A stretch of 64,000 nt of DNA from Gemmatimonas sp. (GTDB lineage: Bacteria > Gemmatimonadota > Gemmatimonadetes > Gemmatimonadales > Gemmatimonadaceae). The notes beneath the pieces are model-generated. The model made no database searches, had not been told where the DNA came from, and saw only the letters and a program-made list of their open reading frames with translations. The DNA lies in contig NZ_JAJTHI010000022.1 in the NCBI RefSeq assembly GCF_021298855.1, forward strand, positions 1 through 64,000, written 5' to 3'. Every line of letters begins with the position of its first letter. Within the stretch, counting starts at the first letter, position 1. The translations under genes were made by a program, and so were the position numbers. This document shows positions 40,233 to 48,555 of the stretch, in pieces.

Positions 40233-41864
40233 TCATCCGAGGAAGGGGTACGTCCAGTCGAGTGGCGGCGAGAACGTCTCCTTGATCGTCCGCGTGCTCA
40301 CCCAGCGCATGAGGTTGGACTTGCTGCCGGCCTTGTCGTTCGTGCCCGAGCCGCGCGCCCCGCCGAAGGGCTGCTGGCCCACGACGGCCCCGGTGGGCTT
40401 GTCGTTGATGTAGAAGTTGCCCGCGGCGTTGCGCAGGTGCGTCATGGCTTCCCGCACCGCCTGCCGGTCGCGCGAGAACACGGCACCCGTCAGCGCATAG
40501 GGCGACGTGCCATCGACCAGCGCGAGCGTCTCCAGCCACTGCGCATCGTCGTATACGTACACCGTGAGCAGCGGGCCGAACAGCTCTTCGCACAGCGAGC
40601 GGTAGTTCGGGTCCCGCGTTTCCACGATCGTGGGCTGGATGAACCACCCCTTCGACTTGTCGTAGCTCCCGCCGGCCACGATCGTCGCGTTGGCCTTCGC
40701 CTCGTCGATCGCCCCGGCGAGCCGGTCGAACGCGCGCTCATCGATCACCGCCGCCACGAAGTTGGAGAAGTCGCGCGTGTCCCCCTGCTTCATCTCCGCC
40801 ATCATCGCGATGCACCGCTCCTTCACCGTTGGCCACAGCGACGCAGGAACATAGGCCCGGCTCGCCGCCGAGCACTTCTGCCCCTGGTACTCGAAGGCGC
40901 CACGCACCATGCCCACCGCCACGGCCTGCGGCTCGGCGCTGGGGTGCACCACGATGAAATCCTTGCCGCCCGTTTCCCCCACGATGCGCGGATACGACCG
41001 GTACTTGCCCATGTTCTTGCCCACCGTCTCCCACATGCTGCTGAAGACGCCGGTGGAGCCGGTGAAGTGCACGCCGGCGAGATCGCGGTGCGTGAGCGCG
41101 ATGTCGGAGATCATGGCCGCGTCGCCGGGGAGGAAGTTGATCACGCCCTTCGGCAGCCCCGCTTCCTCGAGCAGGAGGTACGTGTACCAGCTCGAGAGCA
41201 GCGCCGTCGCCGAGGGCTTCCAGAGCACCACGTTGCCCATCAGCGCCGGGGCCCCGGGGAGGTTGCCGCCAATGGCCGTGAAGTTGAAGGGCGTGACGGC
41301 GTACACGAAGCCCTCGAGCGGCCGGTAGTCCAGCTGATTCCACATCGTGTGGTCGCTGAGCGGCTGCTCCGCGTACAGCTCCTGGGCGAACTGCACGTTG
41401 AAGCGCCAGAAGTCGATCAGTTCGCAGGTGGCATCGATCTCGGCCTGATGCACCGTCTTGGCCTGCCCCAGCATGGTGGCAGCCAGCAGCGTGTTGCGCC
41501 ATGTGGTGGTGAGCAGCTCGGCCGCCCGCAGGAAGACGGCGGCCCGCTCCTCCCAGCGCCAGCTGGCCCATTCCGCGCGCGCCGCGGCGGCCGCGGCAAT
41601 GGCCTCGTGGACCAGCTCGGGCGTGGCCTTGTGATACGTGGCCAGCACGTGCTGGTGATCGCAGGGCATGCGGACCGTGCCGGTGAGGCCGGTGTGAATG
41701 CGGCGACCACCGATCACCACCGGAATTTCGGCCACCTCGGCGGCCATCTGCTCGAGGCGCGTCTGCAGGGAGGCACGTTCGGCGGATCCCGGCGCGTAGG
41801 CGCGCACCGGCTCGTTGACCGCAGGCGGTACGCGACGCGTACCGTCGAAGGCAGCAAAGGACAT
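40233..41864 (-). CDS. pruA: 1-pyrroline-5-carboxylate dehydrogenase
   Basis: NEPVRAYAPGSAERASLQTRL; FNFTAIGGNLPGAPALMGNVVLWKPS; VGETGGKDFIVVH; GAFEYQGQKCSAASRAYVP. Confidence 0.93.
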   Translation of the reverse strand: MSFAAFDGTRRVPPAVNEPVRAYAPGSAERASLQTRLEQMAAEVAEIPVVIGGRRIHTGLTGTVRMPCDHQHVLATYHKATPELVHEAIAAAAAARAEWASWRWEERAAVFLRAAELLTTTWRNTLLAATMLGQAKTVHQAEIDATCELIDFWRFNVQFAQELYAEQPLSDHTMWNQLDYRPLEGFVYAVTPFNFTAIGGNLPGAPALMGNVVLWKPSATALLSSWYTYLLLEEAGLPKGVINFLPGDAAMISDIALTHRDLAGVHFTGSTGVFSSMWETVGKNMGKYRSYPRIVGETGGKDFIVVHPSAEPQAVAVGMVRGAFEYQGQKCSAASRAYVPASLWPTVKERCIAMMAEMKQGDTRDFSNFVAAVIDERAFDRLAGAIDEAKANATIVAGGSYDKSKGWFIQPTIVETRDPNYRSLCEELFGPLLTVYVYDDAQWLETLALVDGTSPYALTGAVFSRDRQAVREAMTHLRNAAGNFYINDKPTGAVVGQQPFGGARGSGTNDKAGSKSNLMRWVSTRTIKETFSPPLDWTYPFLG

Positions 41865-41991
41865 CGTGAGTCTCCGATGGGCAAAAGGCCGCGAGCCCGG
41901 CGGCCAAGTGGGGCGGGGTCGCAAGCGAGAGGATGAGGCCAAAGCTAGCAGACGCGCTGGCGTCGCGCCGTTCTTGCACTACCGTTCGCGC

Positions 41992-43020
41992 ATGTCCCGT
42001 CCGCTGCCACCTCTCCGCCCCGCCACTCTGCTCGCGGGTGCCACGCTCGGGCTCGTCCTCACCGCCTGCGAGGAGCCCCCGGCGCGGTGGCTGGACCCGG
42101 CGCCCGTGGCGACCACGAAACCGTCGCCTCTGCGCTACCCGCCGTTCGCGCCCCACGACAGTACCCTCGCCGACGGCTCCGCAACGGCGGCGTTCCTGCT
42201 GACGGAGGATCAGCTGCGCGAGGCGGGCGCCGTGACCCTGCTCGCGGGGGCACTCGATTCCCTCGCGGAGGCGGGGCAGCGGCTCGCCGCGTCGGCGACG
42301 CTGCCGTCCATGGACATGGCCTCGGCGCCCACGACCTCGTTGGGTGACGGGGAGGTGCCGATCGACGCCGCCCGCTGTGCCCGCTCGCTGCGGCTGGCGG
42401 TGGCACCGGCGCGCGGCCTGGTGGCCGTGTGGTGGACGCGCGCGACGGGCGGACGTGTCCACCTCGCCGCCGCCTGGCGCGATTCCGTTCGCAGCGAAGG
42501 GCGTCTCGGCGCTTGGCGCGGGCCCATCATGGTGGACACGCTCGATCAGGGGCCGCGCGATGCGCAGGCCGCCGATCGCGGCGCATACGGGTGCGCGCGT
42601 CCCGCGCCGAGTCTGGCGGTGGATCGCCTCAACGGATACGTGCATGTGGCCTACGCCCTCACCGGCCCCGAGGGGCCGGGGGTGTTCTACGCGCACCAGA
42701 TGGATCCGCGCGCCGCCTTCGAACCGCCGGTCGCCGTGCTCTACGGCGAGCGGCTGGGGCAGGCGCGCGTGGCGTCGCATGGCGAACTGGTGGCGGTGGC
42801 CTACGAGGACCCCAACAGCCGTGCGCGGGTGACGACGGCGGTGGCGATTTCCCGCACGGCCGGCCATCTCTTCGAGGAGCGCCTCACGGCGAGCGGCGGG
42901 ACCACGGCGCGCGATCCGTACGTGGCGGTGCGCGGCAAGGCGGTGGTGGTCGGGTGGAGCGACTTCGCCTCACCCGATGCGGAACCCGTGTTCAAGATTC
43001 GTCGCGCCGTGGTGAAGTGA
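41992..43020 (+). CDS. Hypothetical lipoprotein, possible beta-propeller/sialidase-like repeats
   Basis: MSRPLPPLRPATLLAGATLGLVLTACEEPP lipobox; repeated blocks such as HVAYALTGPEGPGVFYAHQMD. Confidence 0.55.
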   Translation: MSRPLPPLRPATLLAGATLGLVLTACEEPPARWLDPAPVATTKPSPLRYPPFAPHDSTLADGSATAAFLLTEDQLREAGAVTLLAGALDSLAEAGQRLAASATLPSMDMASAPTTSLGDGEVPIDAARCARSLRLAVAPARGLVAVWWTRATGGRVHLAAAWRDSVRSEGRLGAWRGPIMVDTLDQGPRDAQAADRGAYGCARPAPSLAVDRLNGYVHVAYALTGPEGPGVFYAHQMDPRAAFEPPVAVLYGERLGQARVASHGELVAVAYEDPNSRARVTTAVAISRTAGHLFEERLTASGGTTARDPYVAVRGKAVVVGWSDFASPDAEPVFKIRRAVVK

Positions 43021-43064
43021 TCTGCGTCCTGCTCCCTGAACGCCCCCTCCCTGCTTCCTGAGCC

Positions 43065-43964
43065 ATGCTCCTTTTGGGCGCCCACTGCATCGACACCGGC
43101 GGCATTCCCATGGCCGCCCGCCGCGCCGGCACGGCGGGCATGCACGCGCTGCAGATCTTCAGTGCCATTCCCAAGTACTACAACGACAAGGTGGGGGTGA
43201 AGCCCGACCGGGTCGCCCGCTTCCACGACGCCCTCGCCGCCGCCGGCATTCAGCCGGCACATGTCATCGTGCACGCCGCGTACGTACTCAACTGCGCCAC
43301 GCCGGACGCCGAGAAGTGGGCGCGTGCCGCTGCGGGGCTCGCCAAGGAGTTCGAGCGCTCGACGGCGCTGGGCGTTGGCGGGGTCTGTTTTCATCCGGGG
43401 GCGGCGACCACCGGTGACCGCCAGGAGGCGTGCGAACGGGTAGCGGACGCCATGCGCCGCGCGCTGGCCTTGGTCCCCGAGGGCCCGACCCGCCTGTTGA
43501 TCGAGAACACGGCCGGCGCCGGCACGACGGTGGGGCGCACACCCGACGAGGTGGCGCTCATGCTGGCCGGCATTCCCCAGGATCAGCGGCACCGGACCGG
43601 GTATGGGCTCGACACCTGTCACCTCTTTGCGTCGGGCTTTCCGCTCGCCGAGTCGCGGGAAGCGCTGACGGGCGTGCTGGACGCCTTCGAAGCGGCTACC
43701 GGCGAACCGCCGGCTTTCCTGCACCTCAACGACAGTGAAGGGGCGATGGGGTCGAACAAGGATCGGCACGCGCTCATTGGCGAGGGGCTCATTGGCGCCG
43801 AGCCGTTCGGCTGGCTGTTGCAGGACCGGCGTGCGCAGGGGATCCCGCTCATTCTCGAGACACCGCAGCAGCGTCCCGACGTCGCCGAAGACGACGCGAC
43901 GCCCGATCCCTGGGACGTCCAGTGCCTCACGCGCCTGCGCGCGCTCGCCGCCGCGGCGCGCTGA
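43065..43964 (+). CDS. nfo: Deoxyribonuclease IV (AP endonuclease)
   Basis: MLLLGAHCIDTGGIPMAARRAGTAGMHALQIFSA...VIVHAAYVLNCA...LLIENTAGAGTTVG...GYGLDTCHLFASGF...LHLNDSEGAMGSNKDRHALIGEG. Confidence 0.95.
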   Translation: MLLLGAHCIDTGGIPMAARRAGTAGMHALQIFSAIPKYYNDKVGVKPDRVARFHDALAAAGIQPAHVIVHAAYVLNCATPDAEKWARAAAGLAKEFERSTALGVGGVCFHPGAATTGDRQEACERVADAMRRALALVPEGPTRLLIENTAGAGTTVGRTPDEVALMLAGIPQDQRHRTGYGLDTCHLFASGFPLAESREALTGVLDAFEAATGEPPAFLHLNDSEGAMGSNKDRHALIGEGLIGAEPFGWLLQDRRAQGIPLILETPQQRPDVAEDDATPDPWDVQCLTRLRALAAAAR

Positions 43965-44941
43965 CGCGGCGCCTGGTGTCGTGCGCGTGGCTGGGGATCG
44001 CCGCGTGCACGACCCCCGCCCCGACCGGCGCGTGGCGCGAGGAGCGCGCCGTGGTGGTGGTCGACGACAGTACCACCCTCGTGGGGGCGCTCATGCGGCC
44101 GGCGTCATCCGCCCCGGCCGCGGCGGTGGAGCCGCGCGTCCCGGGGGTACTGCTCATTGGTGGCTCCGGGCCGCAGGATCGTGACGGCACGCGGGTGGAA
44201 CTGTCGGGCTACGCTCCGTGGCGTGAACTGAGCGAATCGCTGGCCGCGGCGGGGATGGCCGTGCTGCGCCTCGATGATCGTGGCACCGGCGAGTCGGGCG
44301 GACGGTTCGCGGGCGCGACCACGGATGACTTTGCCCGCGACGCGGCCGCAGCCGTGCGCTGGCTGCGCGCGCAGCCGGCCATCGACCGCGCGCGCATTGG
44401 GCTGGTGGGGCACAGCGAGGGCGCGGTGGTGGCGCTGCTCGCGGCACGGGCCGATCCGGCCCTTGCGGCCCTCGTGCTGCTGGGCGCCCCGTCCCGACCC
44501 GGGCGCGACATCGCACGCTGGCAGCGGCAACAGCTCGTGAGCAGCGATCTCGCACGGTGGCCTGGCGAGGCGCATACGACGGTGCTCGCGGCGGCCGATG
44601 CCGAGGCGGAGCTGCTGGCCGCCGCGGACCCGTGGCTGCGCCGCTGGTTTGCGCTGGATCCGCGCGAGGTGGCGGCCACGGTACGCCAGCCGGTCCTGCT
44701 GCTGCACGGGGACACCGATCGCCAGGTACCGCCGGCGCAGGCCGACGAGCTCGCACGCGCGTTGCGCCGCGGGGGAACACGACCGGTGGAGGTGCGACGG
44801 TTTCGCGACACCGACCACTTGTTGCTCCCCGATCACGACGGCGAGCCCGAGGGGTACGTGCGCCTCGGCGACCGGCGGGTGCGCCGCGAGATTCTCGCCG
44901 CCACCACACATTTTCTCTCTGTTCACATGCCGCCGCGCTGA
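43922..44941 (+). CDS. Alpha/beta hydrolase, probable lipoprotein
   Basis: SCAWLGIAACTTPAP lipobox; GVLLIGGSGPQDRDGT; IGLVGHSEGAVVALLAA (GHSEG nucleophile); true start probably close to the nfo stop. Confidence 0.85.
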   Translation: MPHAPARARRRGALTRRLVSCAWLGIAACTTPAPTGAWREERAVVVVDDSTTLVGALMRPASSAPAAAVEPRVPGVLLIGGSGPQDRDGTRVELSGYAPWRELSESLAAAGMAVLRLDDRGTGESGGRFAGATTDDFARDAAAAVRWLRAQPAIDRARIGLVGHSEGAVVALLAARADPALAALVLLGAPSRPGRDIARWQRQQLVSSDLARWPGEAHTTVLAAADAEAELLAAADPWLRRWFALDPREVAATVRQPVLLLHGDTDRQVPPAQADELARALRRGGTRPVEVRRFRDTDHLLLPDHDGEPEGYVRLGDRRVRREILAATTHFLSVHMPPR

Positions 44942-44966
44942 GCGGGCGGTGCGCCGCGAGCGCGCG

Positions 44967-45070
44967 TTTCAGAGGGGAAACGGGGCGCGCCGCGACGAAA
45001 AAATCCGCGCGTCAGAGGGGAAAACGGAGAAAAACGGCAAATATTCGACGTTTTTCAGAGGGAAAACGAC
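44967..45070. repeat. Three copies of tTCAGAGGGGAAAaCG at exact 43-bp spacing upstream of the SWIB/H1-like gene
   Basis: tcagaggggaaacgg (t at 44969), tcagaggggaaaacgg (45012), tcagagggaaaacg (45055). Confidence 0.85.
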
Positions 45071-45205
45071 AAATCCACTATTGCGCGACCAAGGTGTGAT
45101 TGTAGTTTGTGCGCGTCCGCGAAGCGCGTCCCGCCTTCGCGCGATCTGTCGAGATCATCCGGTTGCTCGACGCGACCTACACGGTCACCACTCTCAGGAG
45201 ACGAC

Positions 45206-45640
45206 ATGGCCGCTGCGAAGAAGTCCGCGAAGAAGGCTGCTCCCAAGAAGGCCGCCAAGAAGGCTGCCCCGAAGAAGGCCGCGCCCAAGAAGGCGGCCGC
45301 GAAGAAGGCTCCGGCCAAGAAGGCCGCGACCAAGGCGGCGCCCAAGAAGGCGGCCGCGAAGAAGGCCCCGGCCAAGAAGGCCGCCAAGCGCGCGCCGAAC
45401 CCGGCCTTCATGAAGCCCCTCACGCCGAGCGCCGAGCTCGCGGCGATCGTCGGTGACAAGGGCCTGCCGCGCACCGAAGTCGTGAAGAAGCTCTGGGCCT
45501 ACATCAAGAAGAACGGCCTCCAGGATCAGAAGAACAAGCGCCAGATCAACGCCGACGACAAGCTCAAGAAGGTGTTCGGCGGCAAGAGCTCGGTCAGCAT
45601 GTTCGACATGACCAAGCTCGTTTCGAAGCACCTGTCGTAA
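45206..45640 (+). CDS. SWIB/MDM2-domain protein with histone H1-like Lys/Ala/Pro N-terminal tail
   Basis: [24 protein letters not shown]... then [76 protein letters not shown]. caggag RBS upstream. Confidence 0.93.
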   Translation: MAAAKKSAKKAAPKKAAKKAAPKKAAPKKAAAKKAPAKKAATKAAPKKAAAKKAPAKKAAKRAPNPAFMKPLTPSAELAAIVGDKGLPRTEVVKKLWAYIKKNGLQDQKNKRQINADDKLKKVFGGKSSVSMFDMTKLVSKHLS

Positions 45641-45667
45641 CCCACGACCGGCTGCACTCGTACGACC

Positions 45668-45699
45668 AAGGGGCGCGTCCGGATCCGGACGCGCCCCTT
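45668..45699. terminator. Strong hairpin terminator downstream of the SWIB gene
   Basis: aaggggcgcgtccgg-at-ccggacgcgcccctt (15-bp perfect stem), 27 nt after the stop. Confidence 0.75.
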
Positions 45700-45765
45700 G
45701 TACATTTCGGTTGGTTCGCCGTCCGCCCCGCCGGGCGCCTCCGTGGAACACCTACCCGCACACCC

Positions 45766-46575
45766 GTGGCCTCGAAGAAGTCCGCCTCCTCCCGCAGTGG
45801 CAGCGCCGTCTCGGCGCTTCGCGCCGGCAAGTCCGCCGGCAAGTCCGCCGGCGGGTCCGGCCACGGCCCCTCCCTGTGGGAGAACACCAAGGCCGTCCTG
45901 TTCACGGTGGCGGTCTTCCTCGTGGTGCGCACGTTCCTGCTCGAGGCCTATCGCATCCCCTCGGGCTCCATGATCCCGACGCTGCTCATCGGCGACTGGC
46001 TGTTCGTGAACAAGCTGGCGTACGGCCCGCACGTGCCATTCACCGCCATCAATCTGCCGGGCTACGACGACCCCGAGCGTGGCGATGTCGTGGTGTTCGT
46101 GTCGCCCAATCAGGTGGACCAGCCGGACGACCCCACCCCCACGCTCGTGAAGCGCCTGGTCGCCGTGGGAGGTGATACCGTGTGGATGCGCGGCGGCCTG
46201 TTCTATCTCAACGGCCTCCCCCAGCGACAGGGATTCGCCGCGTCGCAGAACCCCAAGGGGGATGGCGGATTCTCGCACCCGCTGTTCCTGTGGCAGAAGC
46301 CGTTCGAGGTGAAGGGCACCGCGGCCGGCGATCCGCCCGCTCAGCCGACACTCGACGATTGGGGGCCGCTCGTCGTGCCACCGGGGATGCTGTTCATGCT
46401 CGGCGACAATCGCTACGACTCGAAGGACGGCCGCTACTGGGGGTTCGTGCCGCGCGAGAATGTGCGCGGGCGCCCGGTCTTCGTGTACTACTCGTATCGT
46501 GCCGACGAAAGCGATCGACCGCTCCCCTTCCTCACCGACATTCGGTGGGGACGCATTGGCGACATCATCCGGTGA
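45766..46575 (+). CDS. lepB: Signal peptidase I
   Basis: VRTFLLEAYRIPSGSMIPTLLIGDWLFVNKLAYG; RGDVVVFVSP; VKRLVAVGGDTV; FMLGDNRYDSKDGRYWGFVP. GTG start. Confidence 0.96.
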   Translation: MASKKSASSRSGSAVSALRAGKSAGKSAGGSGHGPSLWENTKAVLFTVAVFLVVRTFLLEAYRIPSGSMIPTLLIGDWLFVNKLAYGPHVPFTAINLPGYDDPERGDVVVFVSPNQVDQPDDPTPTLVKRLVAVGGDTVWMRGGLFYLNGLPQRQGFAASQNPKGDGGFSHPLFLWQKPFEVKGTAAGDPPAQPTLDDWGPLVVPPGMLFMLGDNRYDSKDGRYWGFVPRENVRGRPVFVYYSYRADESDRPLPFLTDIRWGRIGDIIR

Positions 46576-46582
46576 TGCGCGC

Positions 46583-47587
46583 GTGACCAGCCCGTGGGGC
46601 CGCCTGCGGGGCGTGTGCCAGGTCGTGGCAGCGCTCCTGGCAGCCGGGGCGGCGGCCCTGCCGGCGCAGTCCACACCGGGAACCGTCGTCACGGATACGC
46701 TGTGGGCGCAGTCCCTCGGCACCCGCAAGGCGCTCACGGTGTACCTGCCGCCGTCGTATGGACGCAGCGCGGCCACCCGCTACCCGCTGCTGGTGTACCT
46801 GCACGGGCTGGGCGGCAGCGAGCGCGACTGGGTCACGGCGGGACGGTTGCCGCAGGTGATGGATTCACTCATTGCCGTCGGCTTCCCGGAAGCGATCGTC
46901 GCCATGCCCGACGGGGACGACGGCTGGTATACCACATGGGCGTCGCTCCCCGACGCGGGGTGTGCGGCCGATACGGCGCGCCGGGAGCCGGCTGCCAGTT
47001 ACTGCGTGCCGTGGCCACACTACGACGACTACATCGCGCGCGATCTCGTGGCGCACCTGGATCGTCGCTACCGCACCCGGGGCACCCCCGACAGCCGCGG
47101 CATTGCCGGGCTCAGCATGGGCGGCTACGGTGCCCTGACGCTCGCCCTGTCGTACCCCGACGTGTTTCGCGCTGCGGCCAGCCACTCGGGTGTCCTGTCG
47201 CCGCGGCTGCGGGTCGGTGCCGTGCCGACCGACTCCGCGCGCTACGCCACCACGCTCGCCGAACTCGCAGCCGCGGCGCGCCAGCTGTGGCCCTCGCAGC
47301 GCCCGGCGTTCGGCACCGACACCCTCTCGTGGCGGGCCCGTGACCCGCAGCAGCTGGCGGCCCGCCTGCGGGCCCGCGTGGAACGCGGTGACGCGCGCTA
47401 TCCCGCGCTCCAGTTCGACAGCGGCGTGGACGACGTCTGGGCGCCACACAACCGCGACTTCGCCGCCTCCCTTGCCCGCCTGGGGGTGCCGCACCGGTAC
47501 ACGGAGTACCCGGGCGCGCACACCTGGAGCTACTGGCGCACGCACGTGCCGGAGAGCCTGGTGTTCCTGCTGGGAGCGGTGCGATAA
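46583..47587 (+). CDS. Secreted esterase family protein (esterase D/antigen-85-like alpha/beta hydrolase)
   Basis: LTVYLPPSYGRSAATRYPLLVYLHGLGGSERDW; GIAGLSMGGYGALTLALSYPDVFRAAASHSG; HTWSYWR. Confidence 0.9.
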   Translation: MTSPWGRLRGVCQVVAALLAAGAAALPAQSTPGTVVTDTLWAQSLGTRKALTVYLPPSYGRSAATRYPLLVYLHGLGGSERDWVTAGRLPQVMDSLIAVGFPEAIVAMPDGDDGWYTTWASLPDAGCAADTARREPAASYCVPWPHYDDYIARDLVAHLDRRYRTRGTPDSRGIAGLSMGGYGALTLALSYPDVFRAAASHSGVLSPRLRVGAVPTDSARYATTLAELAAAARQLWPSQRPAFGTDTLSWRARDPQQLAARLRARVERGDARYPALQFDSGVDDVWAPHNRDFAASLARLGVPHRYTEYPGAHTWSYWRTHVPESLVFLLGAVR

Positions 47588-47593
47588 CGACGC

Positions 47594-47667
47594 GGGGGAC
47601 CCACGCGCGATCGCCTACGCGCTGGCACGGACGCGCTGGCAGGGACGCACTGGCAACCACGCGTTGG
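47594..47667 (+). repeat. Left arm of large inverted repeat, containing 4 x 14-bp units
   Basis: gggggacccacgcgcgatcgcct then acgcgctggcacgg / acgcgctggcaggg / acgcactggcaacc / acgcgttgg(cacgg). Confidence 0.8.
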
Positions 47668-47747
47668 CACGGACGCTGAGGGGACGCAGGCGCCCACGCG
47701 GGCCTGTACGCGGGGCAACGACGGGCGACGAGCCTTCGGCCGTCGCG

Positions 47748-47867
47748 GCGTTGGTGCCCGCGTTGGTGCCCGCGTTGGTGCCCGCGTTGGTGCCCACGTT
47801 GGTGCCCGCGTTGGTGCCCGCGTTGGTGTCGGCGTCGGTGTCGGCGTCGGTGCCCGCGTCGGTGCCA
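47748..47867. repeat. 12-bp tandem repeat array (gcgttggtgccc), 10 units
   Basis: Units at 47748 + 12n; last four shift to gcgtcggtgtcg / gcgtcggtgccc variants. Confidence 0.95.
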
Positions 47868-47937
47868 ACGCGTCCCCGCCAACGCGTCCCCGCCAACGCG
47901 TCCCCGCCAACGCGTCCCCGATCGCGCGTAGTCCCCC
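47865..47937 (-). repeat. Right arm of large inverted repeat, 4 x 14-bp units (ccaacgcgtccccg)
   Basis: Reverse complement gggggactacgcgcgatcggggacgcgttggcggggacgcgttgg... aligns to 47594-47667 with one indel; followed by a 13-bp cgcgtagtccccc repeat to about 47960. Confidence 0.85.
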
Positions 47938-48015
47938 CGCGTAGTCCCCCCGCGTAGTCCTCCCCGCGCCCGAGAGGGCCTAGCGCCCCCCCTCCCCGCA
48001 CGTAGCTTCACCCGA

Positions 48016-48504
48016 ATGTCCCGTTTTTTTCCGCGCGACGTGATCCACTGGGGTGAGGAAAAGCTTCACCCCCTGCGCGCCTTCGCCATCCGCACCGTGG
48101 AACCAGCCGGCATTACCGGGCTGGTGCTGCGCGGGTGGCGTGCCGTCATCCTCGGCAGCGGGAGCTGGCTGTTCTTCATCATCGGCCTGACGCTGGGCGT
48201 GCTCTTCCTCTGCGGCATGCTCACCTGGCACCTCGGCAACTATCCGGTACGCCGCTGGCCGCTGCGCGCCCTGGCCTTTTTCGTCATCGAGTTCGCCGTG
48301 GAAATGGGGATGAGCTCCGTGCTCATCGTCCTCGGACGCGAGCGCTATGGCTCCCAACTCGCCGGCTGGGGGGACTGGTGGGCCATGGCCGGCCAGACGC
48401 TCTGGCAACGCGGCCTCACCATCGCGCTCTTCGCCCTCATCCTCGCGGTCGTCGTGCAGATGGTGCGGAAGGCGGTCGACCAGCGGTCGCCGGCCACTGG
48501 TTGA
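48016..48504 (+). CDS. Hypothetical membrane protein
   Basis: 162 aa, three hydrophobic segments (SGSWLFFIIGLTLGVLFLCGML; LRALAFFVIEFAVEMGMSSVLIVL; TIALFALILAVVVQMV). Confidence 0.6.
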   Translation: MSRFFPRDVIHWGEEKLHPLRAFAIRTVEPAGITGLVLRGWRAVILGSGSWLFFIIGLTLGVLFLCGMLTWHLGNYPVRRWPLRALAFFVIEFAVEMGMSSVLIVLGRERYGSQLAGWGDWWAMAGQTLWQRGLTIALFALILAVVVQMVRKAVDQRSPATG

Positions 48505-48555
48505 AAGCAAGCCCTGCTGTTGAACCAACTCCATCGCCACACGGACCTCGTGACC

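Noticed and set aside
40738-42867. 709-aa minus-strand ORF
   Set aside because: Overlaps pruA in another frame and the lipoprotein gene; no family signal.
45206-45640. Horizontal acquisition from a eukaryote
   Set aside because: SWIB-domain proteins are known in several bacterial lineages; nothing here requires recent transfer.
47748-47960. CRISPR-like array or repeat protein
   Set aside because: Contiguous 12-14 bp repeats without spacers; overlapping ORFs change frame and have no protein-family features.
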